Source of the DNA: Acinetobacter sp. NIPH 2699
GTDB lineage: Bacteria > Pseudomonadota > Gammaproteobacteria > Pseudomonadales > Moraxellaceae
Direction of reading: 5' to 3'
NCBI RefSeq assembly: GCF_022549355.1
Contig: NZ_JAKZGL010000014.1
Span: forward strand, 19,401-83,400
DNA: 64,000 bases
Under the pieces are notes generated by a model. The model made no database searches. It saw only the letters and a list, made by a program, of their open reading frames with translations, and was not told where the DNA came from. Shown here piece by piece: positions 20,267-29,972 of this stretch; the first letter of the stretch is position 1; each line of letters starts with the position of its first letter. The translations under genes and the position numbers were made by a program.

Positions 20267-20725
20267 ATGCAACTCAATAAATTTACGGATTATGCACTCA
20301 GAATTCTGATGTATGTCGCTCGTCCGAGTGATGTACCGTATACGATTGCCGATATTGCTGAAGACCTCCATGTTTCGCAAAACCATCTGGTTAAAATTGT
20401 CCACTTCATGGGTAAACAACATTGGATTATTACCACGCGGGGCAAAGGCGGTGGTCTTCGTCTCAACCCAGACGCTAAAAATCTTAAATTAGGTGAAGTG
20501 GTTCGTATCTTACAAGGGCATCAGCAAATTGTAGAATGTAATACCCCTCCTTGTGTTTTGCGTTCGCATTGCGGGTTAAAAGGTATTTTAGATCAAGCCT
20601 TAGAGAGCTTTTATCAAAGTCTTGATCAATATACTGTGGGTGAAGTATTACAACACAGCATTCTTCCCTCGTCTCAACATTCAAATATCGATTTTTTACA
20701 ACTCATTCCAAAAGCCTCGTTATGA
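20267..20725 (+). CDS. nsrR: Nitric-oxide-sensing Rrf2-family repressor NsrR
   Basis: Iron-sulfur repressor that releases DNA on meeting NO. From the ATG at 20267 it is 152 residues (MQLNKFTDYALR), the family start; an upstream TTG frame at 20255 is less likely. The winged helix is at about 1-65. Cys91, Cys96 and Cys102 (ECNTPPC...HC) hold the cluster and fall at the same numbers as in E. coli NsrR. The hmp operators upstream support the name. Confidence 0.93.
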   Translation: MQLNKFTDYALRILMYVARPSDVPYTIADIAEDLHVSQNHLVKIVHFMGKQHWIITTRGKGGGLRLNPDAKNLKLGEVVRILQGHQQIVECNTPPCVLRSHCGLKGILDQALESFYQSLDQYTVGEVLQHSILPSSQHSNIDFLQLIPKASL

Positions 20726-20793
20726 GGATTCGCACCAATCGCAGACATCCTTTATAATAGATCTCGCTATTTCAAATTTTAAAGTAAGCTTCT

Positions 20794-21570
20794 ATGCGTC
20801 AGCGTCAACAATCGAAAGATACCAAAGCTAAACTCGCCCCAAAAGAAAAAATCAGTTACGAGAAAAAGACTGATCCTGCATTAACACTTTATGCAAATCA
20901 GTCTTTAAATTGGTTACGCCAAGCTGAGTTTTTAATGAGTGCGCCAAAGCTTGCTTTATGCGTGGAAGATACAGGCTATGAAATTGCTTTCGCTGGTCGA
21001 TCCAATGCAGGTAAATCTAGTGCAATCAATGCACTCACCAATCAGAAACAATTGGCTCGTGCATCGAAAAGACCGGGTCGCACGCAAATGATTAACTTCT
21101 TTAGCTTGGGTAATCCTGACCAGCGTTTAGTCGATTTACCCGGTTACGGCTATGCAGCCGTACCCGAAGCGATGAAACTGGTGTGGCAAAAAGAACTAGA
21201 AAATTACCTCATCCATCGTCAAAGCTTACAAGGCTTAGTGTTATTGATGGATATTCGTCATCCATTGCAGCATTTTGACTTAATGATGTTGGAATGGGCT
21301 CATTCACGCCATTTATTTGTACATATTCTTTTAACCAAGGCTGATAAACTCAATCGTGGACCTGCCAATGAAACCCTATTAGCGGTGAAACAACAATTGA
21401 AAAAGATGAAATTGGACTTTTCTATTCAACTGTTTTCATCATTGAATAAAATTGGTTTAGAGGAACTGGCAAGTGTGATGGGAGGGCGTTTGAATTATAC
21501 CCTCGACCAACCTACTGAATTTGACCTCGATCAAATCCCAGAAGCCACAGAATCTGACGTTCAAGAGTAA
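20794..21570 (+). CDS. engB: Ribosome-biogenesis GTPase EngB (YihA/YsxC)
   Basis: 258-residue TrmE-Era-EngA-like GTPase needed for 50S assembly. G1 GRSNAGKS at 68-75, G3 DLPGYG near 114, G4 TKAD near 182. An N-terminal extension of about 45 residues, rich in Lys and Gln, precedes the usual core, making the protein longer than E. coli YihA (210). It lies 68 bases after nsrR. Confidence 0.94.
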   Translation: MRQRQQSKDTKAKLAPKEKISYEKKTDPALTLYANQSLNWLRQAEFLMSAPKLALCVEDTGYEIAFAGRSNAGKSSAINALTNQKQLARASKRPGRTQMINFFSLGNPDQRLVDLPGYGYAAVPEAMKLVWQKELENYLIHRQSLQGLVLLMDIRHPLQHFDLMMLEWAHSRHLFVHILLTKADKLNRGPANETLLAVKQQLKKMKLDFSIQLFSSLNKIGLEELASVMGGRLNYTLDQPTEFDLDQIPEATESDVQE

Positions 21571-21699
21571 ATAATGCAATTCACGCAACTTGATGCATAA
21601 AATAAATTTTAATTGTCCTGAATTGCTAAACACAACAGGTGGGGTATTTTCATATACTCCATACTATTGGTTCATTGCACTTTCGATTAGGACTAAACG

Positions 21700-22644
21700 A
21701 TGAAATTACTATCATTTGTGAAGAACAAAGTTCTTGGTTCTTCGATTGACTATAAAATTCTCCCCCGCAAAGTAAAGTTTGACTGGGAAAAAACGCCTGT
21801 AGACTGGATTCCAAACCAGCCTTTCGCTAGCTATTTTATTAATGAAATTAACAATATCTTACCAGCAGGTGAGTTTTGGTTCTGCCGTTTATACAATAAA
21901 GTTTTGCCTGAAATTACCGATCCAAAACTCAAAGAAGATGTGCAAGCATTTATTCGCCAAGAAGCCATGCATGCTATTGCACATACCTCTGCAAACAAAG
22001 AATATCTAAGCAAACGCAATATTGATATGCAGCGTAATCTCGACATTATGGACTTCTTATTTACCAAAGCTTTAGCAGACAAACCTTTTGGTAAAGAAAT
22101 CCCTAAAGCGCTTGATCATCAGTGGGATTTATTTCGCTTAGGTGTGATTGCAACCGTTGAACACATGACCTGTGTACTCGGTAAATACGCACTTTACAAC
22201 AAACGTTGGGAAGAGCTTGGCGCAGACCCTGAAATGGTTGATTTAATCAAATGGCATGGTTCTGAAGAAATTGAACACCGCACTGTTGCATTCGATCTTT
22301 ATCGTCATCTCGGTGGTGGCTATATTGCCCGCTATTACCTCAGTGTTGTGGTGATTATTGGTGTCCTCGGTTTATGGGTCGATGGCGCTGCACATATCAT
22401 GAGTCAAGACCCTCGCTTTGCTAATAAGAAACCGAGTCTATTCAAACCTTGGATCTGGATCGAATGGTCGAAGACTGCACTTAAAGACGCTAAGATTTTA
22501 CCAGGTCCAGCGTGGCTAGTTGCCCAACAACTTGATTACCTCATGCCGTGGTATGACCCTGTAAAAGAAGGCAATACTCAAGATGCGGTGAATTATTTAA
22601 ATCGTTCACCTGCTGCAAAACGTGCTTTACAACCAGCAGCATAA
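21700..22644 (+). CDS. Predicted metal-dependent hydrolase (PF10118/COG3687-like)
   Basis: 314 residues. Clusters of His and Glu typical of a helical di-metal protein are visible: QEAMHAIAH near 87-95, EHM near 151, and HGSEEIEHR near 185-193. A hydrophobic stretch YYLSVVVIIGVLGLW near 206-220 suggests membrane attachment. The family has no firm substrate; it is common in Acinetobacter and other lipid-degrading bacteria. It is followed by its own terminator. Confidence 0.75.
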   Translation: MKLLSFVKNKVLGSSIDYKILPRKVKFDWEKTPVDWIPNQPFASYFINEINNILPAGEFWFCRLYNKVLPEITDPKLKEDVQAFIRQEAMHAIAHTSANKEYLSKRNIDMQRNLDIMDFLFTKALADKPFGKEIPKALDHQWDLFRLGVIATVEHMTCVLGKYALYNKRWEELGADPEMVDLIKWHGSEEIEHRTVAFDLYRHLGGGYIARYYLSVVVIIGVLGLWVDGAAHIMSQDPRFANKKPSLFKPWIWIEWSKTALKDAKILPGPAWLVAQQLDYLMPWYDPVKEGNTQDAVNYLNRSPAAKRALQPAA

Positions 22645-22654
22645 AATACTCAAA

Positions 22655-22686
22655 TAAAAAAACAGGATCACAAGATCCTGTTTTTT
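22655..22686 (+). terminator. Bidirectional terminator
   Basis: Stem AACAGGATC / GATCCTGTT with A- and T-runs on either side, between the convergent hydrolase and symporter genes. Confidence 0.88.
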
Positions 22687-22697
22687 ATGGTGATAAC

Positions 22698-23939
22698 TTA
22701 AGTGGACTCTAATTCGGCTTGCTTAGCATAACGATCAACAACAACACTAATCATCATATCACCCTGTACATTCACCACGGTACGTACAGTATCTAATAAA
22801 CGATCAATCGGTAATAAAATCGCAATCGCCTCTGCGGGTAAGCCAACAGATTGCAACACCATAATCATGGTCACCATACCAGCACTTGGAATCCCAGGTG
22901 CACCTAATGAGGCAATCATCGCAGTTAAACAAACAATAATTTGTTGAGTTAAACTCAAATCCAAGCCCATCAAATTTGCAATAAACAAGGCGGCGGCAGC
23001 TTCATAGAGTGCTGTACCATCCATATTCAGTTGTGTGCCCAAAGGAATCACAAAACCTACGGTTTGCGGTCTAACACCTAAATTTTCTTGCGCACACTTC
23101 ATGCTTAATGGCATGGTTGCCGAACTGGAACTGGTTGCAAAAGCGGTCACCAATGCCGTACGAGTGCCCTTAAAAAAGGTAATTGGATTCATTTTTCCAA
23201 AGATCCACAATAAAGCAGGTAAAACCACAGCTCCGTGGAAAATCGTAGTACCCGTCACAACCACTGCAAACTCAGCGAGTCGGCTCAAAACAGAAAGGTC
23301 TTCCGTCGCAACCAGCTTGGCAAGTAAAGCAAAAATACCAATCGGTGCGAGCTTCATCACCCAGCCGACCAGTATCATCATGATCTCGAAAAATTGCTGG
23401 CTGATCTGACGCACAGCACTAAACCGCTCGCCACCTTTCACCAAAGCAACACCTAAAAAAAGTGCAAACACGACAACAGCAAGGACATTGCCCTCACTAA
23501 AAGCCTTGAATGGATTAATTAAGGTATTTTGAATAAAGTGCGTCAAAAAGCTTGAAGGGGTTAAGGTATCTGGGCTTTGATGGCTCTGCATATCCGCTTG
23601 GAAAATGGTGATATCAATCCCCTTACCCACTTCAAAAATATGTGCGCAAGCGATTCCCAGAATCAATGCCAAGGTCGTTGTCGTAAGACAACATAAAACG
23701 GTGATTTTCCAGACTCGTCCAAATTGACCACCTGATTGTAAATTTGAAACACCAACAACAATCGAACTAAAAATAAGTGGAATGAGCAACATTTTCAATA
23801 AACCAATGAAAATGCTGCTTAAAATCCCCAAACCATATAAGCTACTTTCGAAAAAGACAGTGTGTGGATAAGCTGTCAGTAAAAGACCAAGTGCTAAGCC
23901 AAGTACTGCCGCAATGAGAATTTGTGTATTTAAATTCAT
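22698..23939 (-). CDS. Dicarboxylate/amino acid:cation symporter (DAACS family)
   Basis: 413 residues with about eight membrane helices and two re-entrant loops. Family marks are the serine-rich loop TSSSSATMP (HP1) and NMDGTALYEAAAALFIA (TM7 with NMDGT cation site), followed by GAPGIPSAG (HP2). Such proteins import glutamate, aspartate or C4-dicarboxylates with H+ or Na+. The specificity cannot be read from these motifs, so no gltP or dctA symbol is given. Confidence 0.9.
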   Translation of the reverse strand: MNLNTQILIAAVLGLALGLLLTAYPHTVFFESSLYGLGILSSIFIGLLKMLLIPLIFSSIVVGVSNLQSGGQFGRVWKITVLCCLTTTTLALILGIACAHIFEVGKGIDITIFQADMQSHQSPDTLTPSSFLTHFIQNTLINPFKAFSEGNVLAVVVFALFLGVALVKGGERFSAVRQISQQFFEIMMILVGWVMKLAPIGIFALLAKLVATEDLSVLSRLAEFAVVVTGTTIFHGAVVLPALLWIFGKMNPITFFKGTRTALVTAFATSSSSATMPLSMKCAQENLGVRPQTVGFVIPLGTQLNMDGTALYEAAAALFIANLMGLDLSLTQQIIVCLTAMIASLGAPGIPSAGMVTMIMVLQSVGLPAEAIAILLPIDRLLDTVRTVVNVQGDMMISVVVDRYAKQAELEST

Positions 23940-24019
23940 TGTGATTGATATAAAGAATGAAAAACTAGGCTACTATCGCATGCTCAATTTGAAGAATCGA
24001 GCAATTTTTTGTCACATTG

Positions 24020-24124
24020 TTATGATAAAAAAGCCATTAAAACAACTGACTCATCAATACATTTTGAGCAAAGATACCGCTGCAAAATGATTTGAGCGGC
24101 TTCCTCATCATGACCGATTTTCAC
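24020..24124 (-). CDS. Candidate small protein (34 aa) downstream of tesB
   Basis: GTG at 24122-24124, stop at 24020-24022; in frame with, and just after, the tesB stop. The translation begins VKIGHDEEAAQIILQRYLC and contains a CSKC pair, which reads like real protein rather than random sequence. A TTG four codons earlier is another possible start. No clear ribosome-binding site is seen. It could be a small gene, or a remnant fused to the tesB end by an old stop mutation. Confidence 0.25.
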   Translation of the reverse strand: MKIGHDEEAAQIILQRYLCSKCIDESVVLMAFLS

Positions 24125-24145
24125 GACATGCTTCAATTCTAATGA

Positions 24146-25018
24146 TTATTGTGTTTCGATTTCTCTGAGCCGAATCAAACCTTCTTGAACCGTACTACAG
24201 ACCAACTGCCCATTTTGCCACATCCGACCAAAATTGAGTCCGCGAGAACTTGCACTAACCGTCGCTTCCATTTCATAGAGCATCCATTCATCTGCACGTA
24301 ATGGGCGGTGGAAGTAAATGGTATGATCGATACTGGCACACTGTAGGTTTGGAGAAATCCATGACAAGCCGTGCGGACGCAATGCCGTGGTCATCAAAGT
24401 AAAATCAGAGTAAAACGCCACGATTGCTTGATGCAATGAGATTTCATCCAAATTTTTAGCGATATCACCATGCGTACGTATGTAATGTGCATAAAACGGT
24501 GCTTCAGGCTGCGGCTGAAAAGGATTCATCAACTGAACTGGGCGAATTTCCACATGACGTTCACGCATAAAACTGGCACGAACATTTTCAGGGACAAAAT
24601 TAATCATCGCCTCTTTCAGTTCATTTTCAGACTTTAGGCTTTCAGGTGCAGGATATTCAGGCTCTTTATGTTGATAATTTAAGCCCTCCTCTGGATTGGC
24701 AAAAGAGACCATCGCTGAAAAAATGGTGCGTCCATGTTGAATCGCGCGCACTTGACGACTGGCAAAGCTTTTCCCATCTCGAAGCGTATCCACCTCATAA
24801 ATAATCGGAGCATTGACATCCCCTCCATACAGGAAATATGCATGTAACGAATGCGCAGGACGATCCGTGGTGTATGACGCAGCTCTTAGCGCTTGCCCAA
24901 GCACTTGTCCACCAAATACACGTTTGCCAACCAAGTTACGGCTATTGCCCCGAAAGATATTAGCTTCCAGCCTTTCTAGCGTCAAAAGCTCAACAAGTTC
25001 TTGCGTTAAAGCATTCAT
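24146..25018 (-). CDS. tesB: Acyl-CoA thioesterase II
   Basis: Hydrolyses medium- and long-chain acyl-CoA to free fatty acid and CoA. 290 residues, double hotdog fold: first hotdog with VFGGQVLGQALRAASYT and second with SIDHTIYFHRPLRADEWMLYE, followed by ASSRGLNFGRMWQNGQLV. These hold the Asp-Gln-Thr type active-site regions. Length matches TesB (286 in E. coli). Divergent from plsB. Confidence 0.93.
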   Translation of the reverse strand: MNALTQELVELLTLERLEANIFRGNSRNLVGKRVFGGQVLGQALRAASYTTDRPAHSLHAYFLYGGDVNAPIIYEVDTLRDGKSFASRQVRAIQHGRTIFSAMVSFANPEEGLNYQHKEPEYPAPESLKSENELKEAMINFVPENVRASFMRERHVEIRPVQLMNPFQPQPEAPFYAHYIRTHGDIAKNLDEISLHQAIVAFYSDFTLMTTALRPHGLSWISPNLQCASIDHTIYFHRPLRADEWMLYEMEATVSASSRGLNFGRMWQNGQLVCSTVQEGLIRLREIETQ

Positions 25019-25429
25019 GTAATCACCTTTTTTACAACAATGAGGGAGAGATCAAACCATCCTTGTTAGGGTTGATCATTTTGATTGTGCCACAAATTTA
25101 AATGACCGTGCTTTGGATAAAGTGATTCACCCGTCACCTTATAGCGTCTGCTCAATACTCAAAACCAGATTGGATATCATCACTATTCATCAGTATTTCA
25201 CAGGCATTCAGTATTTATAACTGCTAAAAATACGTTTTTTAACGATAAAATCTACCAAATACGTTATATTTTGTCAGAAAATAGCATACCGTTTTATGTC
25301 AAAATACCGCAAAATATCGTGTTGCTGTCTGTGTTTATCGAGCTTTGTCTTGCGCTGCAACCTAAGCTGCGCTTTCTTACGGCACTATAACAATGCCTCA
25401 TGCTCAGGATTATCATTTAGGAGTTTGTA
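25019..25429. other. Intergenic region between tesB and plsB
   Basis: 411 bases between divergent genes. The middle (about 25200-25320) is very AT-rich with several TACGTT/AACGTA-like words. No ORF, RNA gene or convincing promoter pair could be assigned. It should contain the promoters for both genes. Confidence 0.6.
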
Positions 25430-27985
25430 ATGTCCAAGACAGGATTTGGTCAAATGTATCGTCAACTTTCGAGTAAGTTACTTGACCTTGTGGTCACACC
25501 ACATGTTCTTGGTGAAGTTCCTGTAGAATCCACCACAACAGAACAAAGCCCAGCCGATCCAAATAAAGTCGTATGCTATGTATTACAAAACTACTCGCAT
25601 AGTAATGCACTGGTGGTCGATGGTGAAACCCGTCGCCTTCAGCTTAAACCCGCTCTAGATCCTTTAAGTTTTGGCAGCTATCAAGAAAAAAATTCAGTCC
25701 TTTTTTTACATCAGAACGATAATATTTTTTTCAATACTCAGACTTATCCTCCACGCTTATTACAACTGATTGAAGCCCTAGAACAAAATCCTGACATTGA
25801 AGTTCAATTAATTCCCGTGACTGTACTTTGGGGACGCTCACCAGACAAAGAAGATTCTTGGTTCAAATTATTGTTTTCGGATACTTGGGCCACACCAAGT
25901 ACCGTAAAACAACTGGTTAATATTGGCTTACATGGTCGTCAATCATACTTAGAGTTCCATGAACCACAATCTTTACGTGAATTGGTCGACTACGCCAAAA
26001 CCCAACATCCCAATATTTCCCCTGCAACCTACATTGCAAGCTCACTGGATACCTATCTAGATCAACAGCGTGAAGTGGTGCTTGGGCCTGACTTATCTGA
26101 TCGCCGTAATGTCATGCAATCGGTTGTCAAAGCTCCTGATGTACAAGATGCGATTCGTCGTGAAAGTATTCAGCATAAAATCAGTATGCTGGAAGCCGAA
26201 CGTCGTGCGATTGGCTATGTCAATGAAATCGTTTCAGACTATTCTGCTTCAGCGGTGCGCTTTGCGGATATGGCACTGACACGTTTATGGACGCAACTCT
26301 ATGACGGCGTTGAAGTGCATAACTTTAGTACCGTTCGTGAACTGGCCAAAGATTATGAGATTATCTATACCCCATGTCATCGTAGCCATATCGACTATTT
26401 GTTGCTGTCCTATGTGATTTATAAACGCGGCTTGATGATTCCATATATCGCTGCGGGTGATAATTTAAACATGCCTTTTGTGGGGCAGCTATTACGTGGT
26501 GGTGGTGCGTTCTTTATTCGTCGTTCTTTCCGAGGAAATGCGCTTTATACTTCTGTTTTTAAAGAATATTTATACAGCATTCTATCTCGCAACACACCAA
26601 TCGAATACTTTATTGAAGGCGGACGTTCACGTACAGGTCGTTTACTTCCACCGAAAACAGGTATGTTGGCAATGACCATTCAGGGTCACCTGCGTGGACC
26701 TGCGAAACCAATCGTATTTTTACCTACGTATATTGGCTATGAACGCTTGATGGAAGGCGCGACCTACGTCGGTGAAATGCAAGGTAAGCCTAAAGAAGCC
26801 GAATCGATTTTCGGCATCCTCAAAACTTTACGTAAAATTGAAAGAATCTTCGGTAAAGTTCATGTCAACTTTGGTGAGCCTGTTTTCTTAGATGACATTC
26901 TAAAACAGCATCAAGCAGACAATGTGCACATCGAAAAGAATGATGCGCCTATTTCAGCCGAAATCTCCAGTGTCGTTGCAAGCTCAGCCAACCTGATTCT
27001 AGAAAATATTAACCGTGCAGTGGTTGTTAATCCTGTTTCATTGCTTTCTTTGGTTTTATTGGCCACGCCAAAGCATACGCTGGACGAAGAAATCTGTGCA
27101 AAACAGCTCGATATTTACCGAGATCTGGTCACACAACAACCGTATGATGAACGTACCCAAGTCACGTCATTATCAGGTAAAGAAATCATTGCATATGGTT
27201 TAAAACTCAAACTGATCAAACGTGTTCAACATGTCTTGGGCGATATTATTGCGATTGAAGATAACCAAGCGGTATTGCTCACCTATTTCCGTAATAATAT
27301 TTTGCATGCCTTTGTATTGCCATCTTTGGTTGCATCATTGGTGGAGCACAACGGTAAAATTAATCAATCAGATCTAAGCAACGTGATTCGTACTTTATAT
27401 CCGTTCTTAAAAGCCGAACTGTTTATGAAATGGCAGCCATCTGAACTACAACAACACATTGATAGCTATATCGATGCGCTGGTTCAGCTTGGTCTGATTT
27501 TCCAAGACCATGATGACAACTTATTTAGCCCAACACCGAATAGTGAAGAGCATCAAAAGCTTTTAACGTTAGCAATGCCTGTGAAACAAAGCTTAGAACG
27601 CTACTACATGACGCTTGCACTAATTACGCAACGCGGTTCTGGCAATATTTCGACCAAGCAAGTTGAAGAATTAAGTCATTTATTAGGTCAGCGTTTATCT
27701 GTGCTTTACGAGTTCAACTCACCAGAATTCTTTGATAAATCGCTCTTCCAAAGTTTTATCAAAGTTTTAACGCAGCAAGATTATATTCGTAACAATGAAC
27801 AAGGGTTCATTGAGTATGAAGATAACTTCAGTGAGATGGCAGCAGGTGCGCGACTTGTGTTAGATGAAACCACCTTACAAATGTTGCAACACATCACCAC
27901 CTTTAGTGATGAAGAGCTCGCAACCGCTTTAGAGGCAATGGCATCACAACAAGCCAAACGTCGTTTAAAACGTAAAAAAGCTTAA
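25430..27985 (+). CDS. plsB: Glycerol-3-phosphate 1-O-acyltransferase
   Basis: First step of phospholipid synthesis at the inner membrane: acyl-CoA or acyl-ACP plus glycerol-3-phosphate gives lysophosphatidate. 851 residues, slightly longer than E. coli PlsB (807). Acyltransferase block I HRSHIDYL near 317, block II GAFFIRRSF, block III FIEGGRSRTG near 394, block IV FLPTYIGYE are all present. Basic C-terminus RRLKRKKA. Preceded by AGGAG. Confidence 0.96.
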   Translation: MSKTGFGQMYRQLSSKLLDLVVTPHVLGEVPVESTTTEQSPADPNKVVCYVLQNYSHSNALVVDGETRRLQLKPALDPLSFGSYQEKNSVLFLHQNDNIFFNTQTYPPRLLQLIEALEQNPDIEVQLIPVTVLWGRSPDKEDSWFKLLFSDTWATPSTVKQLVNIGLHGRQSYLEFHEPQSLRELVDYAKTQHPNISPATYIASSLDTYLDQQREVVLGPDLSDRRNVMQSVVKAPDVQDAIRRESIQHKISMLEAERRAIGYVNEIVSDYSASAVRFADMALTRLWTQLYDGVEVHNFSTVRELAKDYEIIYTPCHRSHIDYLLLSYVIYKRGLMIPYIAAGDNLNMPFVGQLLRGGGAFFIRRSFRGNALYTSVFKEYLYSILSRNTPIEYFIEGGRSRTGRLLPPKTGMLAMTIQGHLRGPAKPIVFLPTYIGYERLMEGATYVGEMQGKPKEAESIFGILKTLRKIERIFGKVHVNFGEPVFLDDILKQHQADNVHIEKNDAPISAEISSVVASSANLILENINRAVVVNPVSLLSLVLLATPKHTLDEEICAKQLDIYRDLVTQQPYDERTQVTSLSGKEIIAYGLKLKLIKRVQHVLGDIIAIEDNQAVLLTYFRNNILHAFVLPSLVASLVEHNGKINQSDLSNVIRTLYPFLKAELFMKWQPSELQQHIDSYIDALVQLGLIFQDHDDNLFSPTPNSEEHQKLLTLAMPVKQSLERYYMTLALITQRGSGNISTKQVEELSHLLGQRLSVLYEFNSPEFFDKSLFQSFIKVLTQQDYIRNNEQGFIEYEDNFSEMAAGARLVLDETTLQMLQHITTFSDEELATALEAMASQQAKRRLKRKKA

Positions 27986-27995
27986 ACAGAACATG

Positions 27996-28026
27996 CAATA
28001 ACGGCAACTTCTGTTGCCGTTATTTA
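27996..28026 (+). terminator. Shared terminator of plsB and the convergent binding-protein gene
   Basis: A 12-bp stem AATAACGGCAAC / GTTGCCGTTATT with a four-base loop. It ends 7 bases before the stop of the convergent gene; the T-run is modest. Confidence 0.75.
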
Positions 28027-28029
28027 TTT

Positions 28030-29010
28030 CTATCTCCGACACTCGATATATTTGGGTTCATCCAAACACCTTAAACGCTTGATCAACTCAACCAAATAAG
28101 CATCATAATAACCAGATGCCACATAGCGGTTACGAATTCTCATCACCAACGCGTCATACCCTTGTTTTTCATAAGCTGAAATATCCGCCCAATAGTATGC
28201 TGGCAGTTGGTTTTCCCACTGAATGGCTTGAGCGGCCAACACATTGCTATTTTTCACAAACCAAGTGCGAATATTCCGACCAAAATCAGTTGGATAGCCT
28301 TGAGAACGAATCACAACATTGACAGCAAAATAGGCCACTGGGAAATTGACCACCTGAGTAGACTCACCAAATTCCTTTTTGAGGTTATAAGGCAACACGC
28401 CATAAGCTGGTGCAGCTAAAATATCAATTTTCTTCTGTTTGAATAAGTCTATGGCATTTGCAAAATCCACATAAACTGGTTTTGCACCCACACTTTGTGC
28501 CAATGCCAACTGCGGCGGATTATCCACCAAAATTCCAATGCTCTTGTTTTTAAGTTGTGAGACTTTCTGGATCTTCTGGGTATTCATGATCATATAAACC
28601 GTACCGACTGGAATCATCCCAAGTACTTCATACTCGGAACCAATCATACGTTTTTCGACGTTTGGATTCGTGAGCAACTGTAAAAATACACGTGCCGTTC
28701 GATTATTCGGAATAAGACCAATGCCACTGGTGCTACCCATAAACTGATTATAGCGATAGGTATTAAAATTTGATGCAACCAAACCCGAGCATTCATTTTG
28801 ATCAAATGCCTGTATCGCTTCTTTTTCATTTTTAAAGTTTTTAAATTTCAACTGGACTTGGCTGTGTTGTGCATATAACCGAATATCATGTAAACGACGG
28901 TTAATATCTCCCTGCGTACTTAAAGGATCAAATACACACCATACCTTTTCACTTGCCCAACTCATAGTCGTCATTAAGCCAAGTAACATTGAGCAAATTA
29001 TTTTTTTCAT
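28030..29010 (-). CDS. Putative periplasmic solute-binding protein
   Basis: 326 residues with a clear signal peptide (MKKIICSMLLGLMTTMSWAS, cleavage near 20). The body is two-lobed binding-protein-like: VPVG-type strand, LKNKSIGILVDNPPQLALAQ, and a C-terminal helical end. It resembles putative solute-binding proteins seen in Acinetobacter near no transporter. No ABC or TRAP permease genes are adjacent, so the ligand and partner are unknown. Four cysteines could form two disulfides. Confidence 0.6.
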   Translation of the reverse strand: MKKIICSMLLGLMTTMSWASEKVWCVFDPLSTQGDINRRLHDIRLYAQHSQVQLKFKNFKNEKEAIQAFDQNECSGLVASNFNTYRYNQFMGSTSGIGLIPNNRTARVFLQLLTNPNVEKRMIGSEYEVLGMIPVGTVYMIMNTQKIQKVSQLKNKSIGILVDNPPQLALAQSVGAKPVYVDFANAIDLFKQKKIDILAAPAYGVLPYNLKKEFGESTQVVNFPVAYFAVNVVIRSQGYPTDFGRNIRTWFVKNSNVLAAQAIQWENQLPAYYWADISAYEKQGYDALVMRIRNRYVASGYYDAYLVELIKRLRCLDEPKYIECRR

Positions 29011-29138
29011 ATATACCCCTTAATGCCTTAGCACAATCCATGTGCACAAATCAGGTCAATTTAGCCCTGTACTCACAGATATTAAGCAATCAAAATCTAT
29101 ACCAAGAATGAAAACTCAGTTGCAGTTTAATCGAAATT

Positions 29139-29954
29139 TCATCTATTACTATGTACCAATAGCGCCTCAGCATAGTCATTAAAGCAAATCAAATGGTCAA
29201 ATTTAAAAGCGATTCTCGATAGTCTGGTCGCATAAATTCGCTTGCCCGTAGGTCGCTCAGAAACAAGCTGCAAATGGGGTAAATGAAGTTGTTGCTGGAA
29301 CCAAAGTAAAATTTCATGCATCGGCAAAGGCGTATTATTGCTCACAATATAGCTGGACGCTACTGCTGGTAAATCGGCTAACATGGCCAAAAACTTAGCT
29401 AAGTCATCGATATGCACCCGATTGCTATAATGAATGGTTGGATAATTCAGTGTTTGTTCTGCCAATCTTTTCAATCGAACAATCGATGTGCCATAAATGC
29501 CCGATGGACGAATGATAATACTGTGTCGTGGATAATGTGCTTGCCATAAAAGTTCCATTTTACGCAGCAAATGCCCTTGTTCATCCGCAGGTTGAATTAA
29601 CGATTCGTCATCAATTCGTTCACCTGCACTTTCACCATAGACCCGAGTTGAAGACACAATAATAATGCGTTGCACTGGATGCAATTTTAGCGCCTGAGCA
29701 ATCGGCTCAACACTCTCGACATAGGTTTGTTGATAAGCCTCTACGCTACTTTGTGATGGCGCGAGAATCACATAGACCACATCAATCGGACGAAATGCGG
29801 TTAAATCTAGTCGTTGTACATCTTGAATAGCATGAGTCGCATAACAATCTGTTTTTTCGCTGCGACTAATTGTGCTAATGTGGTGACCACACTCAAATAA
29901 GTGTTTAGCGACACGCTGAGATGTTTTACCATAACCAATAAATAAAATATGCAT
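29139..29954 (-). CDS. NAD(P)-binding epimerase/dehydratase-like protein (extended SDR)
   Basis: 271 residues, N-terminal Rossmann start MHILFIGYGKTSQRVAKHL with a degenerate GxGxxS-type glycine motif (7-12). IIIVSSTRVYGESAGE supplies the SDR Ser and Tyr. It resembles the YeeZ-type atypical SDRs, whose substrates are unknown. Its start lies only 18 bases from the start of divergent recG. Confidence 0.75.
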   Translation of the reverse strand: MHILFIGYGKTSQRVAKHLFECGHHISTISRSEKTDCYATHAIQDVQRLDLTAFRPIDVVYVILAPSQSSVEAYQQTYVESVEPIAQALKLHPVQRIIIVSSTRVYGESAGERIDDESLIQPADEQGHLLRKMELLWQAHYPRHSIIIRPSGIYGTSIVRLKRLAEQTLNYPTIHYSNRVHIDDLAKFLAMLADLPAVASSYIVSNNTPLPMHEILLWFQQQLHLPHLQLVSERPTGKRIYATRLSRIAFKFDHLICFNDYAEALLVHSNR

Positions 29955-29972
29955 ATATATCCTTGACCAAAT

